From contig NZ_RRZK01000038.1 of NCBI RefSeq assembly GCF_004348895.1, positions 1 to 64,000 on the forward strand: DNA of 64,000 bases, given 5' to 3'. Positions 1 to 8,322 of this stretch are shown here, in pieces. The notes under the pieces were generated by a model. That model searched no databases. It saw only the letters and a program-made list of their open reading frames with translations, and was not told the DNA's origin. The DNA comes from Pseudomonas vancouverensis. Lineage in GTDB: Bacteria > Pseudomonadota > Gammaproteobacteria > Pseudomonadales > Pseudomonadaceae. The translations under genes and the position numbers were made by a program. How positions within the stretch are numbered: position 1 is the stretch's first letter; each line of letters begins with the position of its first letter.

Positions 1-300
1 AGGGGTTTATCCGGGGGTGGGAGCGTAGCGACCGTGCGGCGAAGCCGCACACATCGAGAGGAGGTGCAGCGAAGCAAACCGTAGGCGATGCCCCCGGATG
101 AATCCCGGAGCGAAGGGACCCCGAGCTTTAGCGAGCGGGCCGAACGCTGGGGCAAGCGTTTTTTTGCTTACTTTTTTTAGGCGTTTGTAAAAAAAGTGAG
201 TCGCCGTAAGGGCGAAACCGTCAGCCGCCATTACCGAAGAAACGGATATGCACTCAATCAACCCAAAGCCTGGTCGGCCCAGAGGCCGCCAAGGTCAAAA
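1..300. repeat. Intergenic repeat-like leader, no convincing gene
   Basis: No credible gene is seen before 389. The stretch contains a small hairpin around 33-49 (GTGCGGC/GCCGCAC) and an A/T stem at 170-178 and 189-197 (ACTTTTTTT/AAAAAAAGT) with a 10-nt loop, followed by AGTGAGTCGCCGTAAGGGCGAAAC. I recall similar blocks as a recurrent intergenic element in fluorescent pseudomonads, but only one copy lies here so I cannot prove repetition. The T-rich stem could terminate transcription entering from the left. Confidence 0.4.
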
Positions 301-307
301 GCGCAAC

Positions 308-325
308 TAGTCCCCTCGGACGATG
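308..325 (+). promoter_or_regulatory. Steroid-regulon operator 1 (flavin reductase operon)
   Basis: The site reads TAGTCCCCTCGGACGATG. A -10-like AAGAAT at 346-351 ends 30 nt after the C of GGAC, and the start codon of the first gene lies 63 nt beyond the site. It belongs to a set of ten similar palindromes, one ahead of each unit of the island. The expected ligand is the LuxR-type regulator encoded at 18699-19829 (inference). Confidence 0.8.
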
Positions 326-388
326 TTCAACCTGGACGTCAGAGCAAGAATCCATCGCACTCCCCAACCAACCAAAAGGCCCAGTGCG

Positions 389-904
389 ATGAACGACGCC
401 AACCTCAAAGCCGACATGCTCCAGGCCATGCGCCGCCTGGCCAAGTCCGTCACCATTATCAGCACCAGCAACGGCACCGAACGCTTCGCCATGGCCGCCA
501 CGGCCGTCGACTCCCTGAGCACCGAACCGCCGTCGCTGCTGATCTGCGTCAACAAGACCGCCTCGCCCCACGCCGCGCTGGCGACCGGCGCAGACTTCTG
601 CGTCAACATCCTCGGCGTCGAGCAACAAGACCTCGCCAACCTGTGCAGCGGCGCAATCAAGGGCGAAGCCCGCTTCGACCGTGGCAACTGGCTGACCAGC
701 CCCGGTGGCATCCCGTACTTGGGCGACGCGCAGTCGGCGATTCTGTGCCGCCAGGACGGCCACTTCAGCTACGGCACCCACACCGTATTCATCGGACGCA
801 TCCTGCAGATCCACACCAGCGACGAAATCACCCCGCTGGTCTACCTCGACGGCCACTACACCACCACCGCCAAGCCCGCTCCTTCCTACGCTGTAGCCGG
901 CTGA
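389..904 (+). CDS. hsaB: Flavin reductase of two-component monooxygenase (HsaB/TesA2-like)
   Basis: This 171-residue protein belongs to the flavin reductase-like (FMN-binding split-barrel) family. Recognisable stretches are the N-terminal RRLAKSVTIIST, the MAATAVDSLSTEPPSLLICVN core and the GADFCVNILG segment. In steroid degradation HsaB supplies reduced FMN to the HsaA oxygenase that hydroxylates the aromatised A ring. No HsaA gene lies in the window, so its partner is encoded elsewhere. ATG 389 is chosen because the upstream in-frame ATG at 323 falls inside the operator. It is first in a four-gene operon and is followed 9 nt later by an FAD dehydrogenase. The family call is firm; the HsaB role rests on context. 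Confidence 0.75.
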   Translation: MNDANLKADMLQAMRRLAKSVTIISTSNGTERFAMAATAVDSLSTEPPSLLICVNKTASPHAALATGADFCVNILGVEQQDLANLCSGAIKGEARFDRGNWLTSPGGIPYLGDAQSAILCRQDGHFSYGTHTVFIGRILQIHTSDEITPLVYLDGHYTTTAKPAPSYAVAG

Positions 905-913
905 GGATTGGGC

Positions 914-2593
914 ATGAACGGCCTGAACGGGTTGACGGCGCTGCGAGTGACCAGCGCCGACCAGTTGCCATGGGATGACCGCTGCGACTTGCTGGTGGTC
1001 GGCTTCGGCGGTGCCGGCGCCTGTGCCGCCATCGAGGCTGCCAGCCGTGGCCTGAAGGTGTTGGCACTGGATCGCTTCGCAGGCGGCGGCGCCACCGCGC
1101 TCAGCGGCGGCGTGGTGTATGCCGGTGGCGGCACGCCCTATCAACGTCAGGCCGGTTACGACGACACGCCTGAGGCCATGTTCAACTACCTGCGCCAGGA
1201 AGTCGGCGAAGCCGTCAGCCACGCAACCTTGCGCGACTTCTGCGAAAACAGCTGTGAGCAACTGGCCTGGCTGGAGCGTCAGGGCGCGGCGTTCGAGGCC
1301 AGCGTGCCGCCGCATAAAACCTCCTACCCGAGCGATCAGTTCTACCTGTATTACTCCGGCAACGAAGCCGTGCCGGCCTATGCCGCCAGCGCCCGACCGG
1401 CACCTCGCGGCCACCGCACCAAAGGCCCGGGCATGTCCGGTGCCAGCCTGTTTGCGCCGCTCAAGGCCAGTGCCTTACGCCAGGGCGCACGCTTGCGCAG
1501 CCAGTGCGAAGTACGCCGCCTGGTGCTCGACAGCAACGACCGGGTGCTGGGCGTCGAAGCCTGGCAACTGCCCACCGGCAGTCGCGTCGCCAGGCAGCAC
1601 GCACGCCTGTCACGCTGGGCCGCGGCGATTCATATGTACGCTCCGGCACTGGCGGACCGCTTGCGTGCCCGCCAACGGCGCATCGAACAAACTCACGCCG
1701 TTCGTCAGTTGATCCGCGCTGAACAGGCGGTCCTGCTGAGCAGTGGCGGGTTCATCTTCAACCGCGAGCTGGTGCGCCAACACGCGCCGCAATATCTGGC
1801 TGGCTTGCCCTTGGGCGCCACTGGCTGTAACGGCAGCGGCATTGCCCTCGGCCAGAGTGCCGGTGGCAGTGTCGAGCGGATGGACAAGATCAGCGCCTGG
1901 CGCTTCATCAATCCACCGCTGGCCTGGGCCCGGGGGATGATCGTCAACGCACGTGGCGAACGCTATGCCAACGAAGAAACCTACGGCGCCACTCTCGGTC
2001 ACGCGATGGTGGAAGAACAGGACGGCCGCGCCATCCTGATTCTCAACCGCGCACTGGTACGCGAAGCACTGCGTCAGGTCGGGCCGGGCAAGGTATGGAA
2101 TTTCCAGCGCCTGCCGGTGCTGCTCAACCTGCTGTTCAACGCCAAGCGCAGCAACACCCTCGCCGGGCTGGCCAAGCGCTGCAAGCTGCCACCCGAACTG
2201 CTGCGGCAAAGTGTCGAACGCTACAGCCGGGCAGCGCGTGGCGAGATGCCCGACGCGTTCGGCAAATCCGCAGCGATGCTCGCCGACCTCGACCAGGGTC
2301 CGTGGTACGCCCTCGACCTGTCCTTCGACAGCAAACTCTTTCCCTGCCCGGTCATCACCCTCGGTGGGCTGAAAGTCTGTGAAGGCAGCGGCCGGGTACT
2401 GAACCACGCCGGCCAGCCCATCGACGGGCTGTACAGCGCCGGCCGCAACGCCATCGGGGTCGCCTCCAATCTTTATGTGTCCGGCCTGTCCCTGGCCGAC
2501 TGTATCTATTCCGGTCGCCGGGCTGCCGCCCACGTGGCCGATCAAGTCGCACTTCAAACCGCACGATCAGGAGAACAACAATGCAACGTGTAG
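914..2593 (+). CDS. FAD-dependent 3-ketosteroid dehydrogenase-like flavoprotein
   Basis: The protein has 559 residues and belongs to the fumarate reductase/succinate dehydrogenase flavoprotein-like family that includes 3-ketosteroid dehydrogenases. A dinucleotide-binding motif VVGFGGAGA lies at residues 28-36, followed by a GGGATALSGG segment. The C-terminal FAD clamp region reads GLYSAGRNAIGVASNLYVSGLSLADCIYSG. It probably oxidises a steroid ring (delta1- or delta4-type desaturation); which bond is not readable from sequence. ATG 914 is preferred over an in-frame TTG at 908. Its last 13 nt overlap the next gene, so translation is probably coupled. It is clearly diverged from the second KstD-like protein at 8319-10061. 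Confidence 0.75.
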   Translation: MNGLNGLTALRVTSADQLPWDDRCDLLVVGFGGAGACAAIEAASRGLKVLALDRFAGGGATALSGGVVYAGGGTPYQRQAGYDDTPEAMFNYLRQEVGEAVSHATLRDFCENSCEQLAWLERQGAAFEASVPPHKTSYPSDQFYLYYSGNEAVPAYAASARPAPRGHRTKGPGMSGASLFAPLKASALRQGARLRSQCEVRRLVLDSNDRVLGVEAWQLPTGSRVARQHARLSRWAAAIHMYAPALADRLRARQRRIEQTHAVRQLIRAEQAVLLSSGGFIFNRELVRQHAPQYLAGLPLGATGCNGSGIALGQSAGGSVERMDKISAWRFINPPLAWARGMIVNARGERYANEETYGATLGHAMVEEQDGRAILILNRALVREALRQVGPGKVWNFQRLPVLLNLLFNAKRSNTLAGLAKRCKLPPELLRQSVERYSRAARGEMPDAFGKSAAMLADLDQGPWYALDLSFDSKLFPCPVITLGGLKVCEGSGRVLNHAGQPIDGLYSAGRNAIGVASNLYVSGLSLADCIYSGRRAAAHVADQVALQTARSGEQQCNV

Positions 2594-3336
2594 AAGGCAA
2601 GGTTTGCATCATCACCGGCGCCGCCAGCGGCATCGGCCGCGAAGACGCCCTGCTGCTGGCCCGTGAAGGCGCCAAAGTAGTACTGACCGACCTCAATGAA
2701 GAAGCCGGTCGTCAGGTTGCGGCAGAAATCGGCGCCAATGCACTGTTCATCCGTCACGACATCGCCAGCGAAAGCGATTGGCAGCACGTGGTGAAAACCA
2801 CCGTTGAACACTTCGGCCGCCTCGACGTACTGGTCAACAACGCCGCGATCCTCGCCCTGGGCAGCATCGAGGACACCACCCTCGAGCTGTGGCAGAAGGT
2901 GCAGAAGATCAACGGTGACGGCTACTTCCTCGGTTGCAAATACGCCATCGCAGCGATGAAGGAAACCGGTGGCGGTTCGATCATCAACATGTCGTCGGTG
3001 GCCGCCCTCGGTGCGATGCCGATGTTCTGCGCCTACTCGGCGTCCAAAGGTGCGGTGGCGGCCATGACCCGTTCCATCGCTTTGCACTGCAAGCAACAGG
3101 GCTACCGCATTCGTTGCAACAGCGTGCACCCGGACGGCGTCAATACGCCGATGACCCAGGCGCTGGCCGGTGGTCAGGCGATCCCGCAGGAAGCGCTGGA
3201 CCAGGACCCGATGAACCGCATGGCCGCGCCACGGGACATTGCCAACGTGGTTCTCTTCCTGGCCACCGACGAGTCGCGTTTCGTCAACGGTGCCGAGATC
3301 CGTGTCGACAACGCCCAACTGATCAGCGGGCTCTGA
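2581..3336 (+). CDS. SDR, 3beta/17beta-hydroxysteroid dehydrogenase-like
   Basis: This 251-residue short-chain dehydrogenase has the NAD-binding TGAASGIG near residue 12, the NNAA motif, the catalytic Ser in MSSV and the YSASK Tyr/Lys pair. Segments such as RHDIASESDW, AIAAMKETGGGSIINM and NSVHPDGVNTPM closely resemble what I remember of the 3beta/17beta-hydroxysteroid dehydrogenase of Comamonas testosteroni. It would interconvert hydroxyl and keto groups at C3 and/or C17 at the start of steroid breakdown. It overlaps the preceding flavoprotein gene and is 13 nt from kshB. Substrate position is inferred. Confidence 0.8.
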   Translation: MQRVEGKVCIITGAASGIGREDALLLAREGAKVVLTDLNEEAGRQVAAEIGANALFIRHDIASESDWQHVVKTTVEHFGRLDVLVNNAAILALGSIEDTTLELWQKVQKINGDGYFLGCKYAIAAMKETGGGSIINMSSVAALGAMPMFCAYSASKGAVAAMTRSIALHCKQQGYRIRCNSVHPDGVNTPMTQALAGGQAIPQEALDQDPMNRMAAPRDIANVVLFLATDESRFVNGAEIRVDNAQLISGL

Positions 3337-3349
3337 GGCCGAGGTGAAC

Positions 3350-4438
3350 ATGGGCACGCAACAACAGAACCTGACCCCGGCTCAAGCAACGACGGGAAGC
3401 GTCTCCCTGCAAGTGTGCGCGGTGATCGACGAGACCGCTGATGCACGCTCGCTGGTGCTGGATGTACCGCCAACCCTGCGTGAGCGCTTTCGCTACAAAC
3501 CGGGCCAGTTCCTGAGTTTTCGCGTGCCCTTCGCCGGGAAAGTGCTGACCCGCTGTTACTCCATGGCCAGCTCGCCCCATGCCGACGCGCTGCCCAAAGT
3601 CACGGTGAAGCGGGTCGACGGCGGTCGGGTGTCGAACTGGATGAACGAAGTCCAGGTCGGCGACTGGCTGGAAGTATTGCCACCGGCCGGGCTGTTCTGC
3701 CTGGACGAGCGCCACGCGACAGACAATGATCGGCCGCTGGTGCTGTTCGGCGGCGGCTCGGGGATTACCCCGGTGTTTTCCATTCTCAAATCGACGTTGC
3801 AGAGCAGTACTCGGCCGATCAAGTTGGTCTACGCCAACCGCGATGAAGCGTCGGTGATTTTCAAAGACGAGCTGTGTCGCTTGATCAAGGCGCATCCTGA
3901 TCAACTGCACGTTGTGCACGTCCTCGATTCGGTGCAGGGCTTCCTCACGGAGGCTCAGGTCCGTCATCTGCTGCGCGGCTCGGCCGGTGGCGATTATTTC
4001 ATCTGCGGTCCGGGACCCTTCATGGACACCGTGGAGCGCACACTGCTGGCGATGGGCGAGCCTGCCGATTGCATCCATGTCGAGCGCTTCGTCTCGCCGC
4101 CCGACCCGGACGAACTGTTGGCCGAAGAAGCCCTGGCCCGGGAAGCGGCAATGGCTTCGCACTGCGAAGCGCTGATCATCGAACTCGATGGCCAGCAACA
4201 TGAAATCCCCTGCCAGCCCGGCGACACGTTGCTGCAAAGCTGCAAGACAGCGGGCCTGGACGTGCCGTCGTCCTGCGAAGAAGGCTTTTGCGGGGCCTGC
4301 ATGTGCGTGGTCAAGGAAGGTGAAGTGCAGTTGGCGCGCAACGATGTGCTGACGCCCAAGGAACTGGCGGACGGCTGGACCCTGGCGTGCCAGAGCCGGC
4401 CGACTGGGGCGAAGGTTCGCCTGAAGTTCCCGGATTGA
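3350..4438 (+). CDS. kshB: 3-ketosteroid 9alpha-hydroxylase reductase (KshB-like)
   Basis: The protein has 362 residues: an N-terminal FAD domain (RCYS at 68-71), a central NAD domain (GGGSGITP) and a C-terminal plant-type [2Fe-2S] domain with Cys309, Cys314, Cys317 and Cys347. This FAD-NAD-ferredoxin order is that of KshB and related PaaE/HmpB-type reductases. It would pass electrons from NADH to the Rieske oxygenase KshA encoded 13 kb away (17522-18565). The two are under separate copies of the same operator. ATG 3350 sits just after a GAGGTG ribosome-binding site, and an in-frame GTG lies at 3344. It ends the operon. Confidence 0.85.
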   Translation: MGTQQQNLTPAQATTGSVSLQVCAVIDETADARSLVLDVPPTLRERFRYKPGQFLSFRVPFAGKVLTRCYSMASSPHADALPKVTVKRVDGGRVSNWMNEVQVGDWLEVLPPAGLFCLDERHATDNDRPLVLFGGGSGITPVFSILKSTLQSSTRPIKLVYANRDEASVIFKDELCRLIKAHPDQLHVVHVLDSVQGFLTEAQVRHLLRGSAGGDYFICGPGPFMDTVERTLLAMGEPADCIHVERFVSPPDPDELLAEEALAREAAMASHCEALIIELDGQQHEIPCQPGDTLLQSCKTAGLDVPSSCEEGFCGACMCVVKEGEVQLARNDVLTPKELADGWTLACQSRPTGAKVRLKFPD

Positions 4439-4487
4439 GACAAACACGCCTCCACTGGCAAAGAAAATTTTGTGGTGAGCGAGCTTC

Positions 4488-4587
4488 TGTGGCGAGGGAA
4501 CTTGCTCCCGTTGGGCTGCGAAGCGGCCCCAAAATGCCGAAGCGACGACTGCTGCGCAGCCGAACGGGAGCAAGCTCCCTCGCCACA
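4488..4587. repeat. Paired inverted REP-like element
   Basis: Two inverted arms, TGTGGCGAGGGAACTTGCTCC (from 4488) and its counterpart GGAGCAAGCTCCCTCGCCACA (to 4587), flank about 60 nt. This is the REP doublet architecture of fluorescent pseudomonads. It lies after kshB and before operator 2, where it may also stabilise or end the upstream transcript. Confidence 0.7.
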
Positions 4588-4669
4588 AAAGTGCTTTGCC
4601 AAAAAAAGCTCTCAGCTACAGGGTTTCCCCGCCACGGGTTGTTTTCTGCAGGCGGGCGCTCTGTCGTCT

Positions 4670-4687
4670 TAGTCTCATTGGACGATC
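4670..4687 (+). promoter_or_regulatory. Steroid-regulon operator 2 (SDR-fadD3 operon)
   Basis: The site reads TAGTCTCATTGGACGATC, one change from the TCC half. The -10-like hexamer TAGACT at 4708-4713 ends 30 nt after GGAC. The start codon at 4754 is 66 nt beyond the site and is preceded by a GAGGTG ribosome-binding site. Confidence 0.75.
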
Positions 4688-4753
4688 ACTCGGCCCCGGT
4701 CTGCGGTTAGACTCGGCCACAGCATTAGCCCACAACAATAAAGAGGTGCAGTT

Positions 4754-5500
4754 ATGGCTCGTTTGCAGAATAAGGTCGCGGTGGTCACCGGCGGCGCTTC
4801 GGGGATTGGTCTGGCGTGCGTGCGCCGCTTTGCCGCCGAAGGCGCGCAAGTGGTGGGGCTGGACATCGGCAGCGCACCGGCAGACTTCCCTGGCCTGTTC
4901 ATGACCCTCGACGTGCGCGACGAAGCGCAGGTGCAACAGGTCATGCAAGAAGTCATCAGTCGCTTCGGGCGTATCGACGTGCTGGTCAATGCCGCCGGTG
5001 TCGCCGACCAGGGCAGCGTGACCCAGACCACCACCGCCAACTGGCAACGGGTGATGGACATCAACCTGACCGGCAGCATGCTCACCAGCAAATACGCGCT
5101 GGCCTCCATGGTCGAGCAGCGTGGCGGTTCGATCATCAACGTCGGTTCGATCTTCGGCCTGCAAGGCTGCGATGGCAACGTCGCGTACAACGTGTCCAAA
5201 GGCGGCATCAACCAGCTGACCCGCTCGATGGCGATCGACTACGGCTACGCCAACGTGCGCGTCAACGGCCTGTGCCCGGGCCTGATCGAAACGCCGATGA
5301 CCAGCATGGTCCGTGACAACGACGCGTTCCACGCCTTCTTCGCCTCGCAGCACATGCTCAGCCGTTCCGGTCAACCGGAAGAAGTGGCCAACGTCGCGCT
5401 GTTCCTGGCGTCCGACGAAGCCTCCTTTGTCAGCGGCCAGATGATTGCCGTCGACGGTGGTTTCTCCGCCGGTCGCCGTTTCGCCCCGCCCGCCCAGTAA
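4754..5500 (+). CDS. Short-chain dehydrogenase (hydroxysteroid dehydrogenase candidate)
   Basis: This classical SDR of 248 residues has TGGASGIG at the N-terminus, NAAG, a catalytic Ser in VGSIFG, and YNVSK as the Tyr-Lys pair. It ends in GGFSAGRRFAPPAQ. It is the first gene of the operon that also encodes the FadD3-like ligase, so it may act on a hydroxyl of the steroid nucleus or of a C/D-ring intermediate. Several cluster SDRs are of this type and the sequence alone does not separate them. Operator 2 lies directly upstream. Confidence 0.75.
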   Translation: MARLQNKVAVVTGGASGIGLACVRRFAAEGAQVVGLDIGSAPADFPGLFMTLDVRDEAQVQQVMQEVISRFGRIDVLVNAAGVADQGSVTQTTTANWQRVMDINLTGSMLTSKYALASMVEQRGGSIINVGSIFGLQGCDGNVAYNVSKGGINQLTRSMAIDYGYANVRVNGLCPGLIETPMTSMVRDNDAFHAFFASQHMLSRSGQPEEVANVALFLASDEASFVSGQMIAVDGGFSAGRRFAPPAQ

Positions 5501-5510
5501 ATCGTTGTCC

Positions 5511-5531
5511 GGCCGGGCGCCCTGCCCGGCC
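5511..5531 (+). terminator. GC hairpin between SDR and fadD3
   Basis: GGCCGGGC, a 5-nt loop (GCCCT) and GCCCGGCC form a strong 8-bp stem just after the SDR stop, followed by a pyrimidine-rich TTCTCCCTTTCTT run. It could reduce read-through into the ligase gene rather than stop it, because no separate operator precedes fadD3. Confidence 0.4.
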
Positions 5532-5573
5532 TTCTCCCTTTCTTCGTCACTGTCTTCTAACCGGGGAGCCCCC

Positions 5574-7154
5574 ATGCCGCCTGTCGCAACTGCACTGACC
5601 ATCGCTCAACTGTTCGCCAACGCTGCCCAGGCCTACGGCGACCGCCCGGCCATCGAGGACGCGGGCCATTCAATCAGCTATCGGCAACTCGACCAGTTGC
5701 GCCGCCAGGCCGCCCGCGCACTGCTGGCGCTCGACGTGCAGGCCGGCGACCGGGTGGCGGTCTGGGCACCCAACGTGTGGGAATGGATCGTTGCCGCCGG
5801 CGCGCTGCAAAGCGTTGGTGCGGCCCTGGTACCGCTCAATACCCGCATGAAAGGCAGTGAGGCCGGTTACATCCTGCGTGAGAGCGGTGCCTGCGTGTTG
5901 TTTGCCATCGGCGAATTCCTCGGCGCCGACTACCCGGGCATGCTGGTGGCCGAAGACTTGCCGGACTTGCGTCATATCATCAGCCTGCGTGGCGCCAACA
6001 CCGGCACCCTGCCCTGGGAGCGCTTCATGGACCTGGCGGCCGACGTACCGCAACTGGCCCTGCGCACCCGTGAGCAAGGCGTTGGCCCGCAAGCACTGTC
6101 CGACCTGCTGTTCACCTCCGGCACCACTGGTAAACCCAAAGGGGTGATGACCAGCCACGGGCAGAACCTGCGCATCGTCCGCGACTGGAGTGACATCGTC
6201 GGTCTGCGCGAAGGCGACCGTTACCTGATCGTCAATCCGTTCTTCCATTCCTTCGGCTACAAGGCCGGCTGGCTGGCGGCGCTGATGCGCGGTTGCACCA
6301 TCCTGCCGCAGCAGGTGTTCGACGTGCAGGCGGTGCTCGACTGCGTGCAGCGTCAGCGCATCAGCGTGTTGCCCGGGCCGCCGACGCTGTATCAGTCGCT
6401 GCTCGCTCATCCTCAGCGCGGCGACTTCGATCTGCGCTCATTGCGGGTGGCGGTAACCGGGGCGGCGGCGATCCCGGTGGAGATGATTCATCGCATGCGT
6501 GACGAGCTGGGGTTCGGCACCATCGTCACCGCCTACGGCCTCACTGAGGTTTGCGGTTTTGCGACCATCTGCCGCTCCGGCGACTCGGCGGAAAAGGTCG
6601 CCAACACCAGCGGTCGCGCCATGCCCGGCGTCGAGGTTCGCTGTGTCGGCAGCAACGGTCGCAGTCAGCCGGCCAATATCCCCGGCGAAGTGCAGATCCG
6701 CGGCTACAACCTGATGCAAGGTTACTTCAACGACCCGCAGGCCAGCGAAGCGACCCTGGATGCCGACGGCTGGTTGCACACCGGTGACATCGGCGTGCTC
6801 GATGAAGAGGGTTACCTGCGCATCACCGACCGCTTGAAAGACATGTTCATCACCGGCGGTTTCAACGTGTACCCGGCGGAGATCGAGCAATGCCTGCTGA
6901 CCTACCCGGGCGTGGCCCAGGCGGCGGTGATCGGCATTCCTGACGAGCGCATGGGCGAAGTGGCGATGGCGTACCTGCTGCCGGCGCCGGGTATTGAAAT
7001 CGAACCGGCCAGGTTCCTGTCCTGGTGTCGCGAACAGATGGCCAACTACAAAGTGCCGCGCCGCGTGCAGGTGCTGCAGAGCATGCCGATCAACGCGGCG
7101 GGCAAAGTGACCAAGAATGTGTTGCGAGAGTGGGCGCTACAACCTGCTGGTTAA
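5574..7154 (+). CDS. fadD3: Acyl-CoA synthetase, FadD3-like (HIP-CoA ligase)
   Basis: This ATP-dependent acyl-CoA ligase of the ANL superfamily has 526 residues. The phosphate-binding loop LLFTSGTTGKPKG lies near 178-190. FFHSFGYKAGW, AYGLTE and the hinge region DRLKDMFITGGFNVYP follow, and the catalytic Lys is in NAAGKVTK near the C-terminus. The FFHSFGYKAGW segment and pairing with FadE30- and IpdF-like genes suggest FadD3, which activates the propionate side chain of the C/D-ring remnant HIP to its CoA ester. ATG 5574 follows a GGGGAG site; an earlier in-frame start would overlap the SDR. Confidence 0.8.
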   Translation: MPPVATALTIAQLFANAAQAYGDRPAIEDAGHSISYRQLDQLRRQAARALLALDVQAGDRVAVWAPNVWEWIVAAGALQSVGAALVPLNTRMKGSEAGYILRESGACVLFAIGEFLGADYPGMLVAEDLPDLRHIISLRGANTGTLPWERFMDLAADVPQLALRTREQGVGPQALSDLLFTSGTTGKPKGVMTSHGQNLRIVRDWSDIVGLREGDRYLIVNPFFHSFGYKAGWLAALMRGCTILPQQVFDVQAVLDCVQRQRISVLPGPPTLYQSLLAHPQRGDFDLRSLRVAVTGAAAIPVEMIHRMRDELGFGTIVTAYGLTEVCGFATICRSGDSAEKVANTSGRAMPGVEVRCVGSNGRSQPANIPGEVQIRGYNLMQGYFNDPQASEATLDADGWLHTGDIGVLDEEGYLRITDRLKDMFITGGFNVYPAEIEQCLLTYPGVAQAAVIGIPDERMGEVAMAYLLPAPGIEIEPARFLSWCREQMANYKVPRRVQVLQSMPINAAGKVTKNVLREWALQPAG

Positions 7155-7162
7155 ACACAAAC

Positions 7163-7270
7163 CCTGTGGGAGCGAGCTTGCTCGCGATGACGGTGTGTCA
7201 GCCAACGACCCTGTTGACTGATCTGACGCTATCGTCGGAACGCCGCCCGGAGCAAGCTCGCTCCCACAGG
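7163..7270. repeat. REP doublet, copy A
   Basis: An inverted pair: TGTGGGAGCGAGCTTGCTCG on the left and its mirror CGGAGCAAGCTCGCTCCCAC on the right. The right half, beginning CTGACGCTATCGTCGGAACG, recurs almost identically 146 nt downstream in copy B. It lies between the convergent fadD3 and SDR genes. Confidence 0.85.
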
Positions 7271-7310
7271 ATTCCCATGCGTAGGCAATTTTCCATACAA
7301 CACAAAACAA

Positions 7311-7416
7311 TGTGGGAGCGAGCTTGCTCGCGATGACGGAGTTTCAGCCAACTATCCCGTTGCCTGAACTGACGCTATCGTCGGAACGCCGCCCGGAGCA
7401 AGCTCGCTCCCACGGG
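7311..7416. repeat. REP doublet, copy B
   Basis: This is a second copy of the preceding element, in direct orientation. The right arms (7219-7270 and 7365-7416) differ at only a few positions, and the spacers between arms are diverged. The tandem arrangement suggests duplication of a complete doublet. Confidence 0.85.
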
Positions 7417-7443
7417 TTTTGCATAAATGCCGATAGAACGGAT

Positions 7444-8322
7444 TCAGACCACTCGCGCCGGATGCTGCTGACGCGGATCGCCCAGCAATGCGCGGTGGGA
7501 GGGCGGCTGGCGGCCCTCGGCTTCGCTGATGTCATAGCCCGGGGCAATTTCGGCGGTGATCAGGGTCTGCCCGGACAACGCCATCAACTGCGGATCATTG
7601 AGCAAGGCATGAATCACCCGGCCATTGAACTGCGGGGTTTCGGCATCGGCGAGAAACGCCTGGTACTGCTCGCCATGCTGCTCGCCGGCAATCTTCGTGC
7701 GCTCGGTCAGTTGCGGGCCGAGCCACAGCGACAACGCCGCCACGCCCTGCCCTTCGAAATCGATGGCCATGTCCGCTGCCAACTTGTCGACACCGGCCTT
7801 TTGCGCGCCGTAGGCCGGGCCGTGCATGTAGCACCCGGCGCCGAACGATGAGGTAAAGCAGATCAAACCCTGAGCACTTTTCAGCAACAAGGGCGCGGCG
7901 TAGTAACTGGCGATGTACGCCGAGCGCAATCCCACATCGAGTATGCGCACCAGTTCCAGCGGTTTGGCCCAGAACGGGCCGGGTTCGATCAACTGGTCAT
8001 GGATGTAGGCGGCATTGTTTACCAGCAGGTCCAGGTGCCCGCATTGCGCTTCGACTTGGGCAAACAGTGCCTCGACCTGCGCGTCATCGCCGTGGTCGCA
8101 GACTACGGCGATACCCCGTCCGCCCGCCGCCGTAATGGCGACAGCGGTATCTTCCAGCGAGCCGCGCAAGGCATGCCCGTACAGGTTCGACCCGCCCTGC
8201 TCCGGCGCACGACCGGTGACGTACACCGTCATGCCTGCCGCACCGAGCGCCAGGGCAATGCCTCGCCCGACTCCGCGACTGGCACCAGTGACCACTGCAA
8301 CCTGCTGACGTTGCTTATTCAT
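7444..8322 (-). CDS. Short-chain dehydrogenase, DHRS1-like
   Basis: The protein has 292 residues with TGASRGVG, NNAA, Ser in FTSSFG and a YGAQK Tyr/Lys pair. The insert after the first helix (EQGGSNLYGHALRGS) and the length resemble the DHRS1-like branch of SDRs rather than classical FabG types. Start and stop overlap the upstream KstD-like gene by ATGA, so the two are translationally coupled and probably act on neighbouring steps. Its substrate is not determinable. Confidence 0.75.
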   Translation of the reverse strand: MNKQRQQVAVVTGASRGVGRGIALALGAAGMTVYVTGRAPEQGGSNLYGHALRGSLEDTAVAITAAGGRGIAVVCDHGDDAQVEALFAQVEAQCGHLDLLVNNAAYIHDQLIEPGPFWAKPLELVRILDVGLRSAYIASYYAAPLLLKSAQGLICFTSSFGAGCYMHGPAYGAQKAGVDKLAADMAIDFEGQGVAALSLWLGPQLTERTKIAGEQHGEQYQAFLADAETPQFNGRVIHALLNDPQLMALSGQTLITAEIAPGYDISEAEGRQPPSHRALLGDPRQQHPARVV

